Positions 42,679 through 51,187 of a DNA stretch of 64,000 nucleotides are shown piece after piece. Position 1 is the stretch's first letter, and each line of letters begins with the position of its first letter. The position numbers and the translations under genes were made by a program. The DNA comes from Flavobacteriaceae bacterium (lineage in GTDB: Bacteria; Bacteroidota; Bacteroidia; Flavobacteriales; Flavobacteriaceae). The stretch lies in NCBI GenBank assembly GCA_021739635.1, contig JAIPBH010000003.1:1-64000 (forward strand). The letters are read 5' to 3'. Under the pieces are notes generated by a model, which was not told where the DNA came from, searched no databases, and saw only the letters and a list, made by a program, of their open reading frames with translations.

Positions 42679-44190
42679 ATGAGTAACAATGTTCGTGTGC
42701 GTTTTGCACCAAGTCCAACAGGTCCATTACATATTGGTGGAGTTCGTACAGCCTTATTCAACTATTTATTTGCAAAAAAACATAACGGTACATTTATCTT
42801 AAGAATTGAAGATACTGACCAAAACAGATACGTTGAAGGTGCAGAACAGTATATTATTGATGCATTAAACTGGTGCAATATTCCTTATGATGAAGGTCCG
42901 GGAAAAGAAGGTGGATTTGGACCTTACAGACAAAGTGAACGTAAAGCAATATATAAGCAATATGCAGATCAATTAATTGCCTCTGGAGATGCTTATTACG
43001 CCTTTGATACTGCTGAAACTTTAGATTTTCACAGAAAAGACCACGAAGAAAAAGGTAAAACTTTTATCTATAACTGGCACAACAGAGAAAAATTAAGTAA
43101 TTCTATTTCCCTTTCAAAAGAAGATGTTGAAAAAAGACTTGCTAATGGCGATGAGTATGTGATTCGTTTTAAATCTCCAAAAGATGAAACGCTGTATTTA
43201 ACAGACATGATTCGTGGAGATATCAAAATTGATACAAACATATTAGACGATAAGGTTTTGTTTAAAAGTGATGGCATGCCAACGTATCATTTAGCTAATA
43301 TTGTTGATGACCATTTAATGAAAATAACCCATGTGATTCGTGGTGAAGAATGGTTGCCTTCATTAGCGCTTCATTATCAATTATATCAAGCATTTAGTTG
43401 GGAAGCTCCACAATTTGCACATTTACCCCTTATTTTAAAACCCACAGGAACAGGAAAATTAAGTAAAAGAGATGGTGATAAATTAGGCTTTCCTGTATTT
43501 CCTTTACAATGGAACGATCCAAAATCGGGAGAATTATCCAGAGGTTATAAAGAAGATGGCTATTTTCCTGAAGCCATGATAAATTTCTTAGCGTTTTTAG
43601 GATGGAATCCAGGCACAGAACAAGAATTATTTTCTTTAAATGAATTAATAGATGCTTTTGATTTAGAACGCGTACATAAAGCTGGCGCTCGTTTTGATCC
43701 TGAAAAAATAAAATGGTTTAACCATCATTATATGCAAGAACAAAGCAATGTTCAATTAGCAGAAGCTTTCAAATTGCAACATGAAACATTAAGTGGTTAC
43801 GACATTGAATACATTGCTTTAGTTATTGGATTAATTAAAGAACGTGCTACCTTTATAAGTGATTTTTGGAATTTATCTCATTACTTTTTTGTAGCGCCAC
43901 AATCATATGATGAAAAAGCAACAAAAAAAGCGTTTAAAGAAGGAACCAAAGAGCTTTTACTTCAATTAGTTACAATTATAAAATCCATAGAAGACTTTTC
44001 AGTAGAAACCCTTCAAAATGAAATAAAAGGCTGGATAACTTCAAACCAAATTGGTTTTGGTCAAATAATGATGCCTTTGCGGTTGGCTTTGGTTGGCGAA
44101 TTACAAGGACCAGATGTGTTTGATATTATGTTTTTGATTGGAAAACAAGAAACCACCAAACGCCTTGAAAATGTTTTGGCTACTTTGTAA
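42679..44190 (+). CDS. gltX: glutamyl-tRNA synthetase
   Basis: The 503-residue class I synthetase starts MSNNVRVRFAPSPTGPLHIG with the HIGH-type box and has GKLSKRDGDKLGF (KMSKS-type). The C-terminal helical anticodon-binding domain is complete. It charges tRNA-Glu (and possibly tRNA-Gln is charged separately, since glnS is present at 47726). The frame is open 24 codons further upstream, but the promoter box at 42654 and the conserved N-terminus point to the ATG at 42679. Confidence 0.97.
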   Translation: MSNNVRVRFAPSPTGPLHIGGVRTALFNYLFAKKHNGTFILRIEDTDQNRYVEGAEQYIIDALNWCNIPYDEGPGKEGGFGPYRQSERKAIYKQYADQLIASGDAYYAFDTAETLDFHRKDHEEKGKTFIYNWHNREKLSNSISLSKEDVEKRLANGDEYVIRFKSPKDETLYLTDMIRGDIKIDTNILDDKVLFKSDGMPTYHLANIVDDHLMKITHVIRGEEWLPSLALHYQLYQAFSWEAPQFAHLPLILKPTGTGKLSKRDGDKLGFPVFPLQWNDPKSGELSRGYKEDGYFPEAMINFLAFLGWNPGTEQELFSLNELIDAFDLERVHKAGARFDPEKIKWFNHHYMQEQSNVQLAEAFKLQHETLSGYDIEYIALVIGLIKERATFISDFWNLSHYFFVAPQSYDEKATKKAFKEGTKELLLQLVTIIKSIEDFSVETLQNEIKGWITSNQIGFGQIMMPLRLALVGELQGPDVFDIMFLIGKQETTKRLENVLATL

Positions 44191-44196
44191 TTGATT

Positions 44197-44880
44197 TTAA
44201 AAAGAAATTACGGCACCTAAAACTAACATAGATTGGTTTCCTATAAAGCTTTTATTGCCTCCAGAGGTATCCAAGTTTTCTGTATTAAGCTTATTCAATA
44301 TGTTGGTAAAACCATAAATATATTGAACTTTTAGTTTAATAAAATCTAAACCAGCAGAAGCACCTATGGCACCATTGATATTAAATTTTGTAATATCTGT
44401 AATATCTGTAGCAGATAAATTAGTATAGTTGTTGATGTAATAAGCTTCTTGTGATGTATCGTTTAATTCTAAGCTTCCATTATATTGAAGCATCGGTCCA
44501 AGATCTATAGTAACGTAGTTTTTAACAACTTTAATGTGTCCTAATAAAGCCACTTGAGCTGTAAATAATTTATATTCTATAAAATCATTTTCAGAGCTTA
44601 TGATGGTTGGTCTTCCTAAAATATTAATATGATTTTCTGAAAGTTGCATGCCAAAGCTTATATTATACCATCTAAAAGGAATATCTACGGTTGCTAAAAA
44701 GCCTCCTAAATATCCTGTAACTTGCTCGGTTGTGAAATTATCTGTAGTAATATTAAATTTAGTAATAGCCCCATTAATGCTAATACCGTTAGTAATGTGG
44801 TAATTTCCTTTTTGGCTAAAACTTTTTGTAACAAATACTAGGCACAGAGCTACTAATAGTAAAAGATTTTTATGTTGCAT
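44197..44880 (-). CDS. outer-membrane beta-barrel protein (porin-like)
   Basis: The 227-residue product starts MQHKNLLLLVALCLVFVTKS with a signal peptide, followed by alternating amphipathic strands (YHITNGISINGAITKF, VDIPFRWYNISFGMQ, IKLKVQYIYGFTNI) and ends in a C-terminal phenylalanine (GAVISF), typical of BAM-assembled barrels. It resembles PorT-like/outer-membrane beta-barrel families of Bacteroidetes; substrate or role is unknown. The six codons before the ATG at 44880 begin with TTG and are not needed. Convergent with gltX, 6 nt apart. Confidence 0.78.
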   Translation of the reverse strand: MQHKNLLLLVALCLVFVTKSFSQKGNYHITNGISINGAITKFNITTDNFTTEQVTGYLGGFLATVDIPFRWYNISFGMQLSENHINILGRPTIISSENDFIEYKLFTAQVALLGHIKVVKNYVTIDLGPMLQYNGSLELNDTSQEAYYINNYTNLSATDITDITKFNINGAIGASAGLDFIKLKVQYIYGFTNILNKLNTENLDTSGGNKSFIGNQSMLVLGAVISF

Positions 44881-44954
44881 AAGTGTTGCTATAAGCAATC
44901 AAATATAACATAAATTTTGTATCTTAACCTTTCTTAAAATCTAATATCTAAATC

Positions 44955-45881
44955 ATGAGTCAACTATTTTTTCCCATCATTCTGTTCTTAAGTGCAGTTA
45001 TCTTAATTTCATCCTTTTTTACTGTAAAGCAACAAACCGCAGCTATTATTGAGCGTTTTGGAAAATTCCAAAGTATTCGTCATTCTGGCTTACAGTTAAA
45101 AATTCCTTTGGTAGATAGAATTGCTGGCAGATTGAGTTTAAAAATTACACAACTTGATGTTATTGTTGAAACAAAAACCAAAGATGATGTGTTTGTACGA
45201 TTAAAAGTATCTGTTCAATATAAAGTGATTAGAGACAAAGTTGAAGATGCTTTTTATAAATTAGATTATCCACATGACCAAATTACAAGTTATGTGTTTG
45301 ATGTGGTACGTGCCGAAGTTCCAAAAATGATTTTAGATGATGTGTTCTTAAAAAAAGATGATATCGCTATTGCTGTAAAATCTGAATTAAACGAAGCTAT
45401 GCTTGATTACGGATATGATATCATTAAAACTTTGGTGACAGATATTGACCCAGATGCCCAAGTTAAAGAAGCCATGAACCGTATTAACGCCGCCGACAGA
45501 GAAAAAACAGCGGCTCAATATGAAGGTGATGCGCAACGTATATTAATTGTTGAAAAAGCAAAAGCAGAAGCAGAAAGCAAACGTTTACAAGGACAAGGAA
45601 TTGCCGACCAACGTCGTGAAATTGCTCGTGGTTTAGAAGAATCTGTTATGGTTTTAAACAAAGTGGGGATTAACTCGCAAGAAGCTTCAGCCTTAATAGT
45701 GGTAACACAACATTATGATACTTTACAATCTATTGGCCAACATACTAATAGTAACCTTATTTTATTGCCCAATTCGCCACAAGCTGCAAACAGCATGTTA
45801 AATGATATGCTTGCTAGTTTTACCGCAAGCAATCAAATTGGTGAAGCCATGAAAGATGCTAAAAACAAAAAGAAAGATTAA
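44955..45881 (+). CDS. SPFH/band-7 domain protein (stomatin/HIR-like)
   Basis: The 308-residue protein has one N-terminal membrane helix (LFFPIILFLSAVILISSFF) and an SPFH domain beginning VKQQTAAIIERFGKFQSIRH, then KITQLDVIVETKTKDDVFV and VVRAEVPKMILDDVF. A coiled coil (AAQYEGDAQRILIVEKAKAE) follows. Such proteins scaffold inner-membrane microdomains. It is a single gene ended by a strong terminator, with no NfeD partner visible here. Confidence 0.9.
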   Translation: MSQLFFPIILFLSAVILISSFFTVKQQTAAIIERFGKFQSIRHSGLQLKIPLVDRIAGRLSLKITQLDVIVETKTKDDVFVRLKVSVQYKVIRDKVEDAFYKLDYPHDQITSYVFDVVRAEVPKMILDDVFLKKDDIAIAVKSELNEAMLDYGYDIIKTLVTDIDPDAQVKEAMNRINAADREKTAAQYEGDAQRILIVEKAKAEAESKRLQGQGIADQRREIARGLEESVMVLNKVGINSQEASALIVVTQHYDTLQSIGQHTNSNLILLPNSPQAANSMLNDMLASFTASNQIGEAMKDAKNKKKD

Positions 45882-45897
45882 TTAATATTACATCAAT

Positions 45898-45933
45898 AAA
45901 AAAACCACTTAAATAAATTAAGTGGTTTTTTTT
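45898..45933. terminator. bidirectional intrinsic terminator
   Basis: AAAAAAACCACTTAA (45898-45912) and TTAAGTGGTTTTTTTT (45918-45933) pair perfectly around a short loop, with a T-run on both strands. It lies between the SPFH gene (plus) and the GNAT-type gene (minus). Confidence 0.9.
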
Positions 45934-47092
45934 ATGCCTTAAAAGGATGCCTTTCCTCCCATTCTTGCGACGGATTCATAAAACTAAATACTTGTTGTAA
46001 TAATGCATTTGCAAAACCATTTGTAAGCTTTAAATACATAGACATGGTTTCTGGTTTTGCACCAACAGAGCTTTTAATTTCCATAGCCGTTCTTGCATAA
46101 ACAATAGTTTGAAATGTATTTTCTATACCAAACAAAGCCATATCATAAAGCATGTTTAAATATAGCTGGTTGGCGTGTTGGTGTTCAGAATCATAGCCTA
46201 AAAAATAAGTTTCTAAAGACTTATTATTAAGAATTAAAGAGTAAAAACCTATTAACTGATTGTTTAAATAATACCCAAAAACTCTAAAGTTTTCTGGTAA
46301 ATATTCTTTTAAAGTTGAAAAATGATTTTTGGGTAAAATAAAGGTGTTAAAAGCGGCGTTTTTTGAAACATTTATATATAATTTATAAATGGTTTCTGAT
46401 TCCTTTTTTAGGGTTTCTAAATCTAATTCTTTAACTACAATATTCTTTATTTTTTGTCTCGCTCTATTATAACGTGTCCTATATTTGGTTGTCATGTCTG
46501 CAACATAGTCTTTCTCATTAAGCCAGTTTTTTCTAGTTTGCATAATCATGTTTGGTTGTACTTTCATTTTATAAAACTTCCTTGTATTGAAAAGAATATT
46601 TTCTAAATGAATAGAGTCATTTTCAAAATAATCTTTAAAAAGTATTAAACGAATAGTTCTTTTCTTTTCTTTTTTTATCTGTTTACTTAAAACGTTACAC
46701 GCATCAAAAATAGCATTCAAAAAATCAGATTGTTTAATCTCAGATTGTTTAAAAAAAAGCCCGTGCTGACCTGTGTGAGTTAAATTACCAACCACCAGAA
46801 TATTTCCTTTTAAAACCTTTGATAAACCGTTTTTTATAAACTCTTTAAAACACGAAGCGCTTTCGTGTCTAAACATATCATTTAAATACAATTGCACTCT
46901 TTGAACAATAGCAAGTCCTATTAATTCATTATGTTTAAAAACTCCAACATAATAGACACAAATGGTATTAGGGCAAGCATTTTCAAAAGCTTCTAAATAA
47001 TTGGTTTGTAAAAACAAGTCGTGACTAGTTAAATCATTCCATTGCTTTTTTGGAAGATTGTTAACTGTGTTATAAAGTTTAAATTCGATCAA
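45932..47092 (-). CDS. GNAT/BioF2-like acetyltransferase-fold protein
   Basis: The 386-residue protein has no signal peptide or membrane helix. It reads like the large GNAT-fold family (BioF2/FemAB-like): FLQTNYLEAFENACPNT near the start, then NELIGLAIVQRVQL, RTRYNRARQKIKNI, FGYYLNNQLIGFYSLIL and ETYFLGYDSEHQHANQLYLN, i.e. the C-terminal acyl-CoA-binding-like half. Substrate is unknown. Start TTG 47092. It is separated from the DUF1761 gene by a terminator-like hairpin. Confidence 0.65.
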   Translation of the reverse strand: MIEFKLYNTVNNLPKKQWNDLTSHDLFLQTNYLEAFENACPNTICVYYVGVFKHNELIGLAIVQRVQLYLNDMFRHESASCFKEFIKNGLSKVLKGNILVVGNLTHTGQHGLFFKQSEIKQSDFLNAIFDACNVLSKQIKKEKKRTIRLILFKDYFENDSIHLENILFNTRKFYKMKVQPNMIMQTRKNWLNEKDYVADMTTKYRTRYNRARQKIKNIVVKELDLETLKKESETIYKLYINVSKNAAFNTFILPKNHFSTLKEYLPENFRVFGYYLNNQLIGFYSLILNNKSLETYFLGYDSEHQHANQLYLNMLYDMALFGIENTFQTIVYARTAMEIKSSVGAKPETMSMYLKLTNGFANALLQQVFSFMNPSQEWEERHPFKA

Positions 47093-47103
47093 GGCAAAAA
47101 AAT

Positions 47104-47133
47104 AAAGACTGAAAACATGAGCTATCAGTCTTT
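47104..47133 (-). terminator. intrinsic terminator of the DUF1761 gene
   Basis: AAAGACTGA (47104-47112) and TCAGTCTTT (47125-47133) form a perfect 9-bp stem. On the minus strand an ATTTTTTT run follows. Confidence 0.75.
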
Positions 47134-47157
47134 AATCATATTAAAAGTTTACAAAAA

Positions 47158-47640
47158 TTATCTCCAACCGCAAATAATAGCTCCCATAATGGTTAAAGTT
47201 ACAATCCAATAACCACTATTTATAAAAATATATTTTGCGCTTTTTCTTTCAAACAATGCATTAATTCCTATAATTGGTAGCGCTAAAAAGATTCCTGAAA
47301 TAAAACCGTGCAAAGCTCCGTGTTTAAATGTTCTAAAAGCATCTCCATAATCTGCCATAAAAGCAGCATAAGATGGTAAAGCCTTTGAAGGATCTCCTCC
47401 AACTAAACCTATGGCTCCCATTTGATGAATGACAATAGTAGTCATTAAAAAAGCCAGCATAAAAGAAAATAATAAAGCTAAGCTAAAAATTTTAAGCATA
47501 TTACCGCCTTTAATTTGATCTTCTGTTATGCCTGCAGCTTGCATCCAAGCATTTCCAAATACTTTAGGGTTATACCAAATAAACCCAACAATAAGCGCAG
47601 AAATAGCCGCCGCTAAAATTGCTAAAAAATTCATTTCCAT
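47158..47640 (-). CDS. DUF1761 family membrane protein
   Basis: The 160-residue protein has four hydrophobic helices. It begins MNFLAILAAAISALIVGFIW followed by YNPKVFGNAWMQAAG, the recognisable DUF1761 start, and has HGALHGFISGIFLALPIIGI in the middle. Role unknown; such proteins are small inner-membrane proteins. It appears monocistronic, with a terminator downstream and glnS 86 nt upstream. Confidence 0.85.
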   Translation of the reverse strand: MEMNFLAILAAAISALIVGFIWYNPKVFGNAWMQAAGITEDQIKGGNMLKIFSLALLFSFMLAFLMTTIVIHQMGAIGLVGGDPSKALPSYAAFMADYGDAFRTFKHGALHGFISGIFLALPIIGINALFERKSAKYIFINSGYWIVTLTIMGAIICGWR

Positions 47641-47725
47641 AATGTTATAGTTTTAGTTTGAGATTAAATATAACCAAAAAAAGAACATCAAGGTTTTTTC
47701 AGTTTGGAAAAAAACTAACAGAAAG

Positions 47726-49762
47726 CTAACTAACAGCTTCTGCTTCAGAAATTAAAAGTGAATCTGAGTCTTGTAATGCTTTTTGTATAAAGTCATTAAT
47801 TTCAGCATTTTTTGATAAGCCTTTATTTAACAAAACACCCAATGTTATCATGGCCGCAATACGAGTTCCGACCTTTTTAGATGCTGTTGCAAACAAAGGA
47901 CTTAGCTCTTCATAACTCACATTTTCTGCTAATTCTTGAATGTCTGCTTTTGCTTTTAATTGTTTGGCCTCTGGTAAATTGGTGTATTTTTTTCCTAATT
48001 GTTGAATAACATCAATTGCGTTTCTTTGTGGTTGATTTTGTTGGCTTTGACTCACCTTCTCTGAAGGTTTATTTGTTTCTTGAACAGCTTCTTGTTTTGC
48101 CCAAGTATCACGAAGACCAACAATTTTATTAAATACTAAATGCTTTGAAGTACTATCTTCATCAATACTAAAATATCCTAATCTTTGAAACTGAAACCTG
48201 TCTCCTACTTTAGCTTCTAATAAACTAGGTTCTAAAAAAGCGTCGATAATTTTTAAAGAATTTGGGTTAATAAATTCCATAAAATTTTTATCCTGATAAC
48301 TATCTGGTGCTTCATCCATAAACAGGCGGTCATACTCTCTAACCTCGGCTTTTATGGCGTGTTTTATAGATACCCAATGTAGTGTGCCTTTTACTTTTCG
48401 TAAACTTGCATCAGTTCCTGTACCACTTAAACTATCTGCATCATAGGTACAATGAATTTCTGATATATTTCCTCTGGCATCTTTTAAAACACTTTCACCT
48501 TTAATGATATATGCATTTTTAAGACGCACTTCTTTTCCTAAAGACAACCTAAAATACTTGCTGTTGGCTTCTTCTTTAAAATCGTCTCTTTCAATATAAA
48601 GTTCTTTTGAAAAAGGGATTTTTCTAAATCCTGCATTGTCATCTTCCTGATTATTTTCAGCTTCTAGCCACTCTTCTTTTCCTTCAGGATAATTAGTAAT
48701 TACTAGTTTAACCGGATCTAAAACTGCCATAACTCGTGGAGCTATTTTATTCAAATCTTCGCGAATACAAAACTCTAAAAGAGATACATCAATAACATTA
48801 TCCCGTTTTGCAACGCCTACTGTTTCTACAAACTTTTTAATAGCAGATGGTGTATAACCTCTTCTGCGTAACCCAGAAATAGTTGGCATTCGTGGGTCAT
48901 CCCAACCTGTTACAATATGGTCTTCTACCAATTGAAGCAACTTGCGTTTACTCATAATAGTATAGCTTAGGTTTAAGCGTGCAAATTCACGTTGCTTTGG
49001 CCTAATAGTGCCTTCTACTACAACTTGGTCTAAAAACCAGTCATAAAGTTCTCTGTGGGGTTTAAATTCTAGCGAACATAGCGAATGTGAAATAGATTCT
49101 ACATAATCACTTTCTCCGTGTGTCCAATCATACATGGGGTAAATACACCAAGTGTCTCCGGTTCTATGATGATGCTTTTTTAAAATACGATACATAATAG
49201 GGTCTCGCATCAACATATTGGGATGCTTCATATCAATTTTAGCACGAAGAATATGCGCTCCTTCATCAAACTCACCGTTTTTCATTCGGTTGAATAAGTC
49301 TAGGTTTTCTTCAACGCTTCTGTTTCTAAAAGGGCTATCAACACCTGCTTGTGTTGGTGTTCCTTTTTGTTCAGCCATGGCTTCTGAAGATTGAGAATCT
49401 ACATAAGCTTTTCCTTCTTTTATAAATTGAATAGCCCAATCGTATAATTGTTGAAAATAATCCGAAGAATATAATTCTTTATCCCACTTATACCCTAACC
49501 AAGCGATGTCTCTTTTAATAGCATCTACATACTCTTGTTCTTCTTTGGCTGGATTGGTATCATCAAAACGTAAGTTAACTGGTGCATTATATTTTTCACC
49601 CAAACCAAAACTTATACCAATAGCTTTGGTGTGTCCAATATGCAAGTATCCATTAGGTTCTGGAGGAAAACGAAAACGCAAGTCGTTTTTACTCATTCCA
49701 TTGGCTAAATCTTCTTCAATAATTTGCTCGATAAAATTGAGCGATTTTTTTTCTTCAGACAT
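47726..49762 (-). CDS. glnS: glutaminyl-tRNA synthetase with C-terminal extension
   Basis: The 678-residue class I synthetase has RFPPEPNGYLHIGHTKAI (HIGH), RFDDTNPAKEE and the KMSKS-type YTIMSKRKLLQLV, followed by the two beta-barrel anticodon-binding domains. E. coli GlnRS has ~554 residues; here about 110 extra residues follow a Gln/Ser/Pro-rich linker (about 565-585). The extension is helical (ELSPLFATASKKVGTRIAAM) and may help bind tRNA, as YqeY-like tails do in some GlnRS. It charges tRNA-Gln. Divergent from folB across 100 nt. Confidence 0.95.
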   Translation of the reverse strand: MSEEKKSLNFIEQIIEEDLANGMSKNDLRFRFPPEPNGYLHIGHTKAIGISFGLGEKYNAPVNLRFDDTNPAKEEQEYVDAIKRDIAWLGYKWDKELYSSDYFQQLYDWAIQFIKEGKAYVDSQSSEAMAEQKGTPTQAGVDSPFRNRSVEENLDLFNRMKNGEFDEGAHILRAKIDMKHPNMLMRDPIMYRILKKHHHRTGDTWCIYPMYDWTHGESDYVESISHSLCSLEFKPHRELYDWFLDQVVVEGTIRPKQREFARLNLSYTIMSKRKLLQLVEDHIVTGWDDPRMPTISGLRRRGYTPSAIKKFVETVGVAKRDNVIDVSLLEFCIREDLNKIAPRVMAVLDPVKLVITNYPEGKEEWLEAENNQEDDNAGFRKIPFSKELYIERDDFKEEANSKYFRLSLGKEVRLKNAYIIKGESVLKDARGNISEIHCTYDADSLSGTGTDASLRKVKGTLHWVSIKHAIKAEVREYDRLFMDEAPDSYQDKNFMEFINPNSLKIIDAFLEPSLLEAKVGDRFQFQRLGYFSIDEDSTSKHLVFNKIVGLRDTWAKQEAVQETNKPSEKVSQSQQNQPQRNAIDVIQQLGKKYTNLPEAKQLKAKADIQELAENVSYEELSPLFATASKKVGTRIAAMITLGVLLNKGLSKNAEINDFIQKALQDSDSLLISEAEAVS

Positions 49763-49824
49763 AAAAAAACGGCTATGTGCCTTTTATGGTTTTAAAACAA
49801 TGCTATTAATAAAAAAATATTGTG

Positions 49825-49842
49825 CAAAATTAGGTAATTTTG
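49825..49842. promoter_or_regulatory. back-to-back -7 boxes of glnS and folB forming a palindrome
   Basis: CAAAATTAGGTAATTTTG is a palindrome: TAATTTTG on the minus strand (49825-49832) faces glnS and TAATTTTG on the plus strand (49835-49842) faces folB. Both match TAnnTTTG. Start codons lie 63 nt and 21 nt away. Confidence 0.5.
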
Positions 49843-49862
49843 ATGACTTAAAATACCATAAC

Positions 49863-50231
49863 ATGGGAATTATAAAAGTTGAAAATATTCGCGTTTTTGC
49901 GCATCATGGTTGTTTAAAAGAAGAAACTAAAATAGGAAGTGATTATCGGGTAGATTTAAAAGTTGAGGCTAATTTACAAACCTCGGCAAAATCTGATAAA
50001 CTCTCTGATACAGTTGATTATGTTTTTTTAAATAGAATTGTAAGAGAAGAAATGACTATTCCTTCCTATTTATTAGAAACCGTAGGAAAGCGTATTTTAG
50101 ACCGGATTTTTAATGAAGATAAGCTTATTAACAAAGCAACCATTTGGGTTAGTAAATTAAATCCTCCAATTGGTGGTGATGTTGAAAAAGTAACGATTAA
50201 AATGACTGATAAGCGAAAAAATAAATTATAG
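49863..50231 (+). CDS. folB: dihydroneopterin aldolase
   Basis: The 122-residue protein starts MGIIKVENIRVFAHHGCLKE (substrate-binding Tyr is replaced by Phe-Ala-His-His-Gly, still with the HG pair and Glu), then GSDYRVDLKVEANL, SDTVDYVFLNRIVREEM and LLETVGKRILDRI, closing with KLNPPIGGDVEKVTIK. It splits dihydroneopterin to 6-hydroxymethyl-dihydropterin in folate synthesis. The frame is open far upstream, overlapping glnS, but the ATG at 49863 gives the family length and follows a -7 box. tRNA-Cys follows. Confidence 0.93.
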   Translation: MGIIKVENIRVFAHHGCLKEETKIGSDYRVDLKVEANLQTSAKSDKLSDTVDYVFLNRIVREEMTIPSYLLETVGKRILDRIFNEDKLINKATIWVSKLNPPIGGDVEKVTIKMTDKRKNKL

Positions 50232-50254
50232 TAAGAAAAACTCTAATTTTTTTT

Positions 50255-50262
50255 TACATTTG
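50255..50262 (+). promoter_or_regulatory. -7 box of tRNA-Cys
   Basis: TACATTTG matches TAnnTTTG and ends 12 nt before the tRNA 5' end, a suitable distance for a short leader. Confidence 0.5.
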
Positions 50263-50274
50263 CACTCTAATAAT

Positions 50275-50345
50275 GGCGTTGTGGCCGAGTGGCTAGGCAG
50301 AGGTCTGCAAAACCTTCTACAGCGGTTCGAATCCGCTCGACGCCT
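50275..50345 (+). tRNA. tRNA-Cys (anticodon GCA)
   Basis: The 71-nt sequence folds as a cloverleaf. Acceptor strands GGCGTTG and CGACGCC pair (one G-U), the D arm carries GGCCGAGTGGCTAGGC, the anticodon loop CTGCAAA has GCA at 50307-50309, and the T arm is AGCGGTTCGAATCCGCT. The discriminator is T (U73), which is the cysteine identity base. CCA is not encoded. Confidence 0.95.
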
Positions 50346-50348
50346 CAA

Positions 50349-50379
50349 AAAAAACCTTTAGTTTATGCTGAAGGTTTTT
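50349..50379. terminator. terminator between tRNA-Cys and the LysE-type gene
   Basis: AAAAAACCTTTA and TGAAGGTTTTT pair with one mismatch and end in T-runs. The hairpin overlaps the last codons of the convergent LysE-type gene. Confidence 0.7.
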
Positions 50380-51058
50380 CTTTTTTAAGATTTATTTGTT
50401 CAAACTTTTCTTTAATTAGTTTCTTTTCATTAGGAAAAAAACCTTGAACAAGAAGTAAAATTCCAAATCCTAGAATTACAAGTGCAATAATTTTTTTGGT
50501 TTTAAAAATACGTCTAGGTGTTAATCTGTTTTTTAATTTTTTTGAGACTACAATTTTTACCAAATCAACTAAAAAATATACAATTAAAATAGTGGATAAA
50601 AACACAATAACACCTTCTTTGGTACTTGTTAAAGAATTAGCAATCACTATAAATCCAACCCAACCAACTAATACGCCTATATTTATAAAATTAAGTAAAA
50701 ACCCTTTTAAGAATAGTTTTCCGTATTTTTTTTGAATATTAATTCTGTGATATTCTTTGACTATATCTCTAAAAGATTTTGAAGTTTTTATGAAAGAAAT
50801 AAAACCATAAACAACTAGCAAAACACCTCCAAAAATTAAAAAATTGGGGTCGTCTTTAATTTTATCTAACAGTTTATTGGTGCTAAAAAAGGCAACAATA
50901 ATAAATAAAATATCAGCCAGCATAACGCCTAAATCAAATATTAAGGCGCTTTTAAAACCTTTAGTCACGCTTGTTTCAAGAAGAACAAAAAAAACAGGAC
51001 CTATGGTAAAAGCTAAAATTACACCAAAAGGAATTGCTCTTAAAATGTCTTCTATCAT
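50363..51058 (-). CDS. LysE/RhtB-family exporter
   Basis: The 231-residue protein has six hydrophobic segments. Its start, RAIPFGVILAFTIGPVFFVL, carries the G-P-x-F motif of LysE-family amino-acid exporters, followed by ETSVTKGFKSALIFDLGVML and VYGFISFIK. A lysine-rich C-terminal tail follows. It would export an amino acid or small metabolite through the inner membrane; substrate unknown. It is preceded by 129 nt containing a terminator for the next gene. Confidence 0.87.
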   Translation of the reverse strand: MIEDILRAIPFGVILAFTIGPVFFVLLETSVTKGFKSALIFDLGVMLADILFIIVAFFSTNKLLDKIKDDPNFLIFGGVLLVVYGFISFIKTSKSFRDIVKEYHRINIQKKYGKLFLKGFLLNFINIGVLVGWVGFIVIANSLTSTKEGVIVFLSTILIVYFLVDLVKIVVSKKLKNRLTPRRIFKTKKIIALVILGFGILLLVQGFFPNEKKLIKEKFEQINLKKEKPSA

Positions 51059-51140
51059 AAGTTTTTACTGATTTACACAAAGTAAAGAAATATTTAAAAC
51101 ATTCTTAAACCTTTCTGTTGGTAATTGTGTATAAATAAAA

Positions 51141-51164
51141 AAGCTCGTTAAAAATAACGAGCTT
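51141..51164 (-). terminator. intrinsic terminator of the DUF2807 gene
   Basis: AAGCTCGTTA (51141-51150) and TAACGAGCTT (51155-51164) form a perfect 10-bp stem. On the minus strand a TTTTTTATTT run follows. Confidence 0.85.
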
Positions 51165-51187
51165 AAATTTTAAAAATATTAAAGTAA

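Noticed and set aside
45932-47092. FemX-type peptidoglycan bridge enzyme
   Set aside because: The fold pattern is GNAT-like but the FemAB-specific motifs are not evident; only a general acyltransferase-fold name is used.
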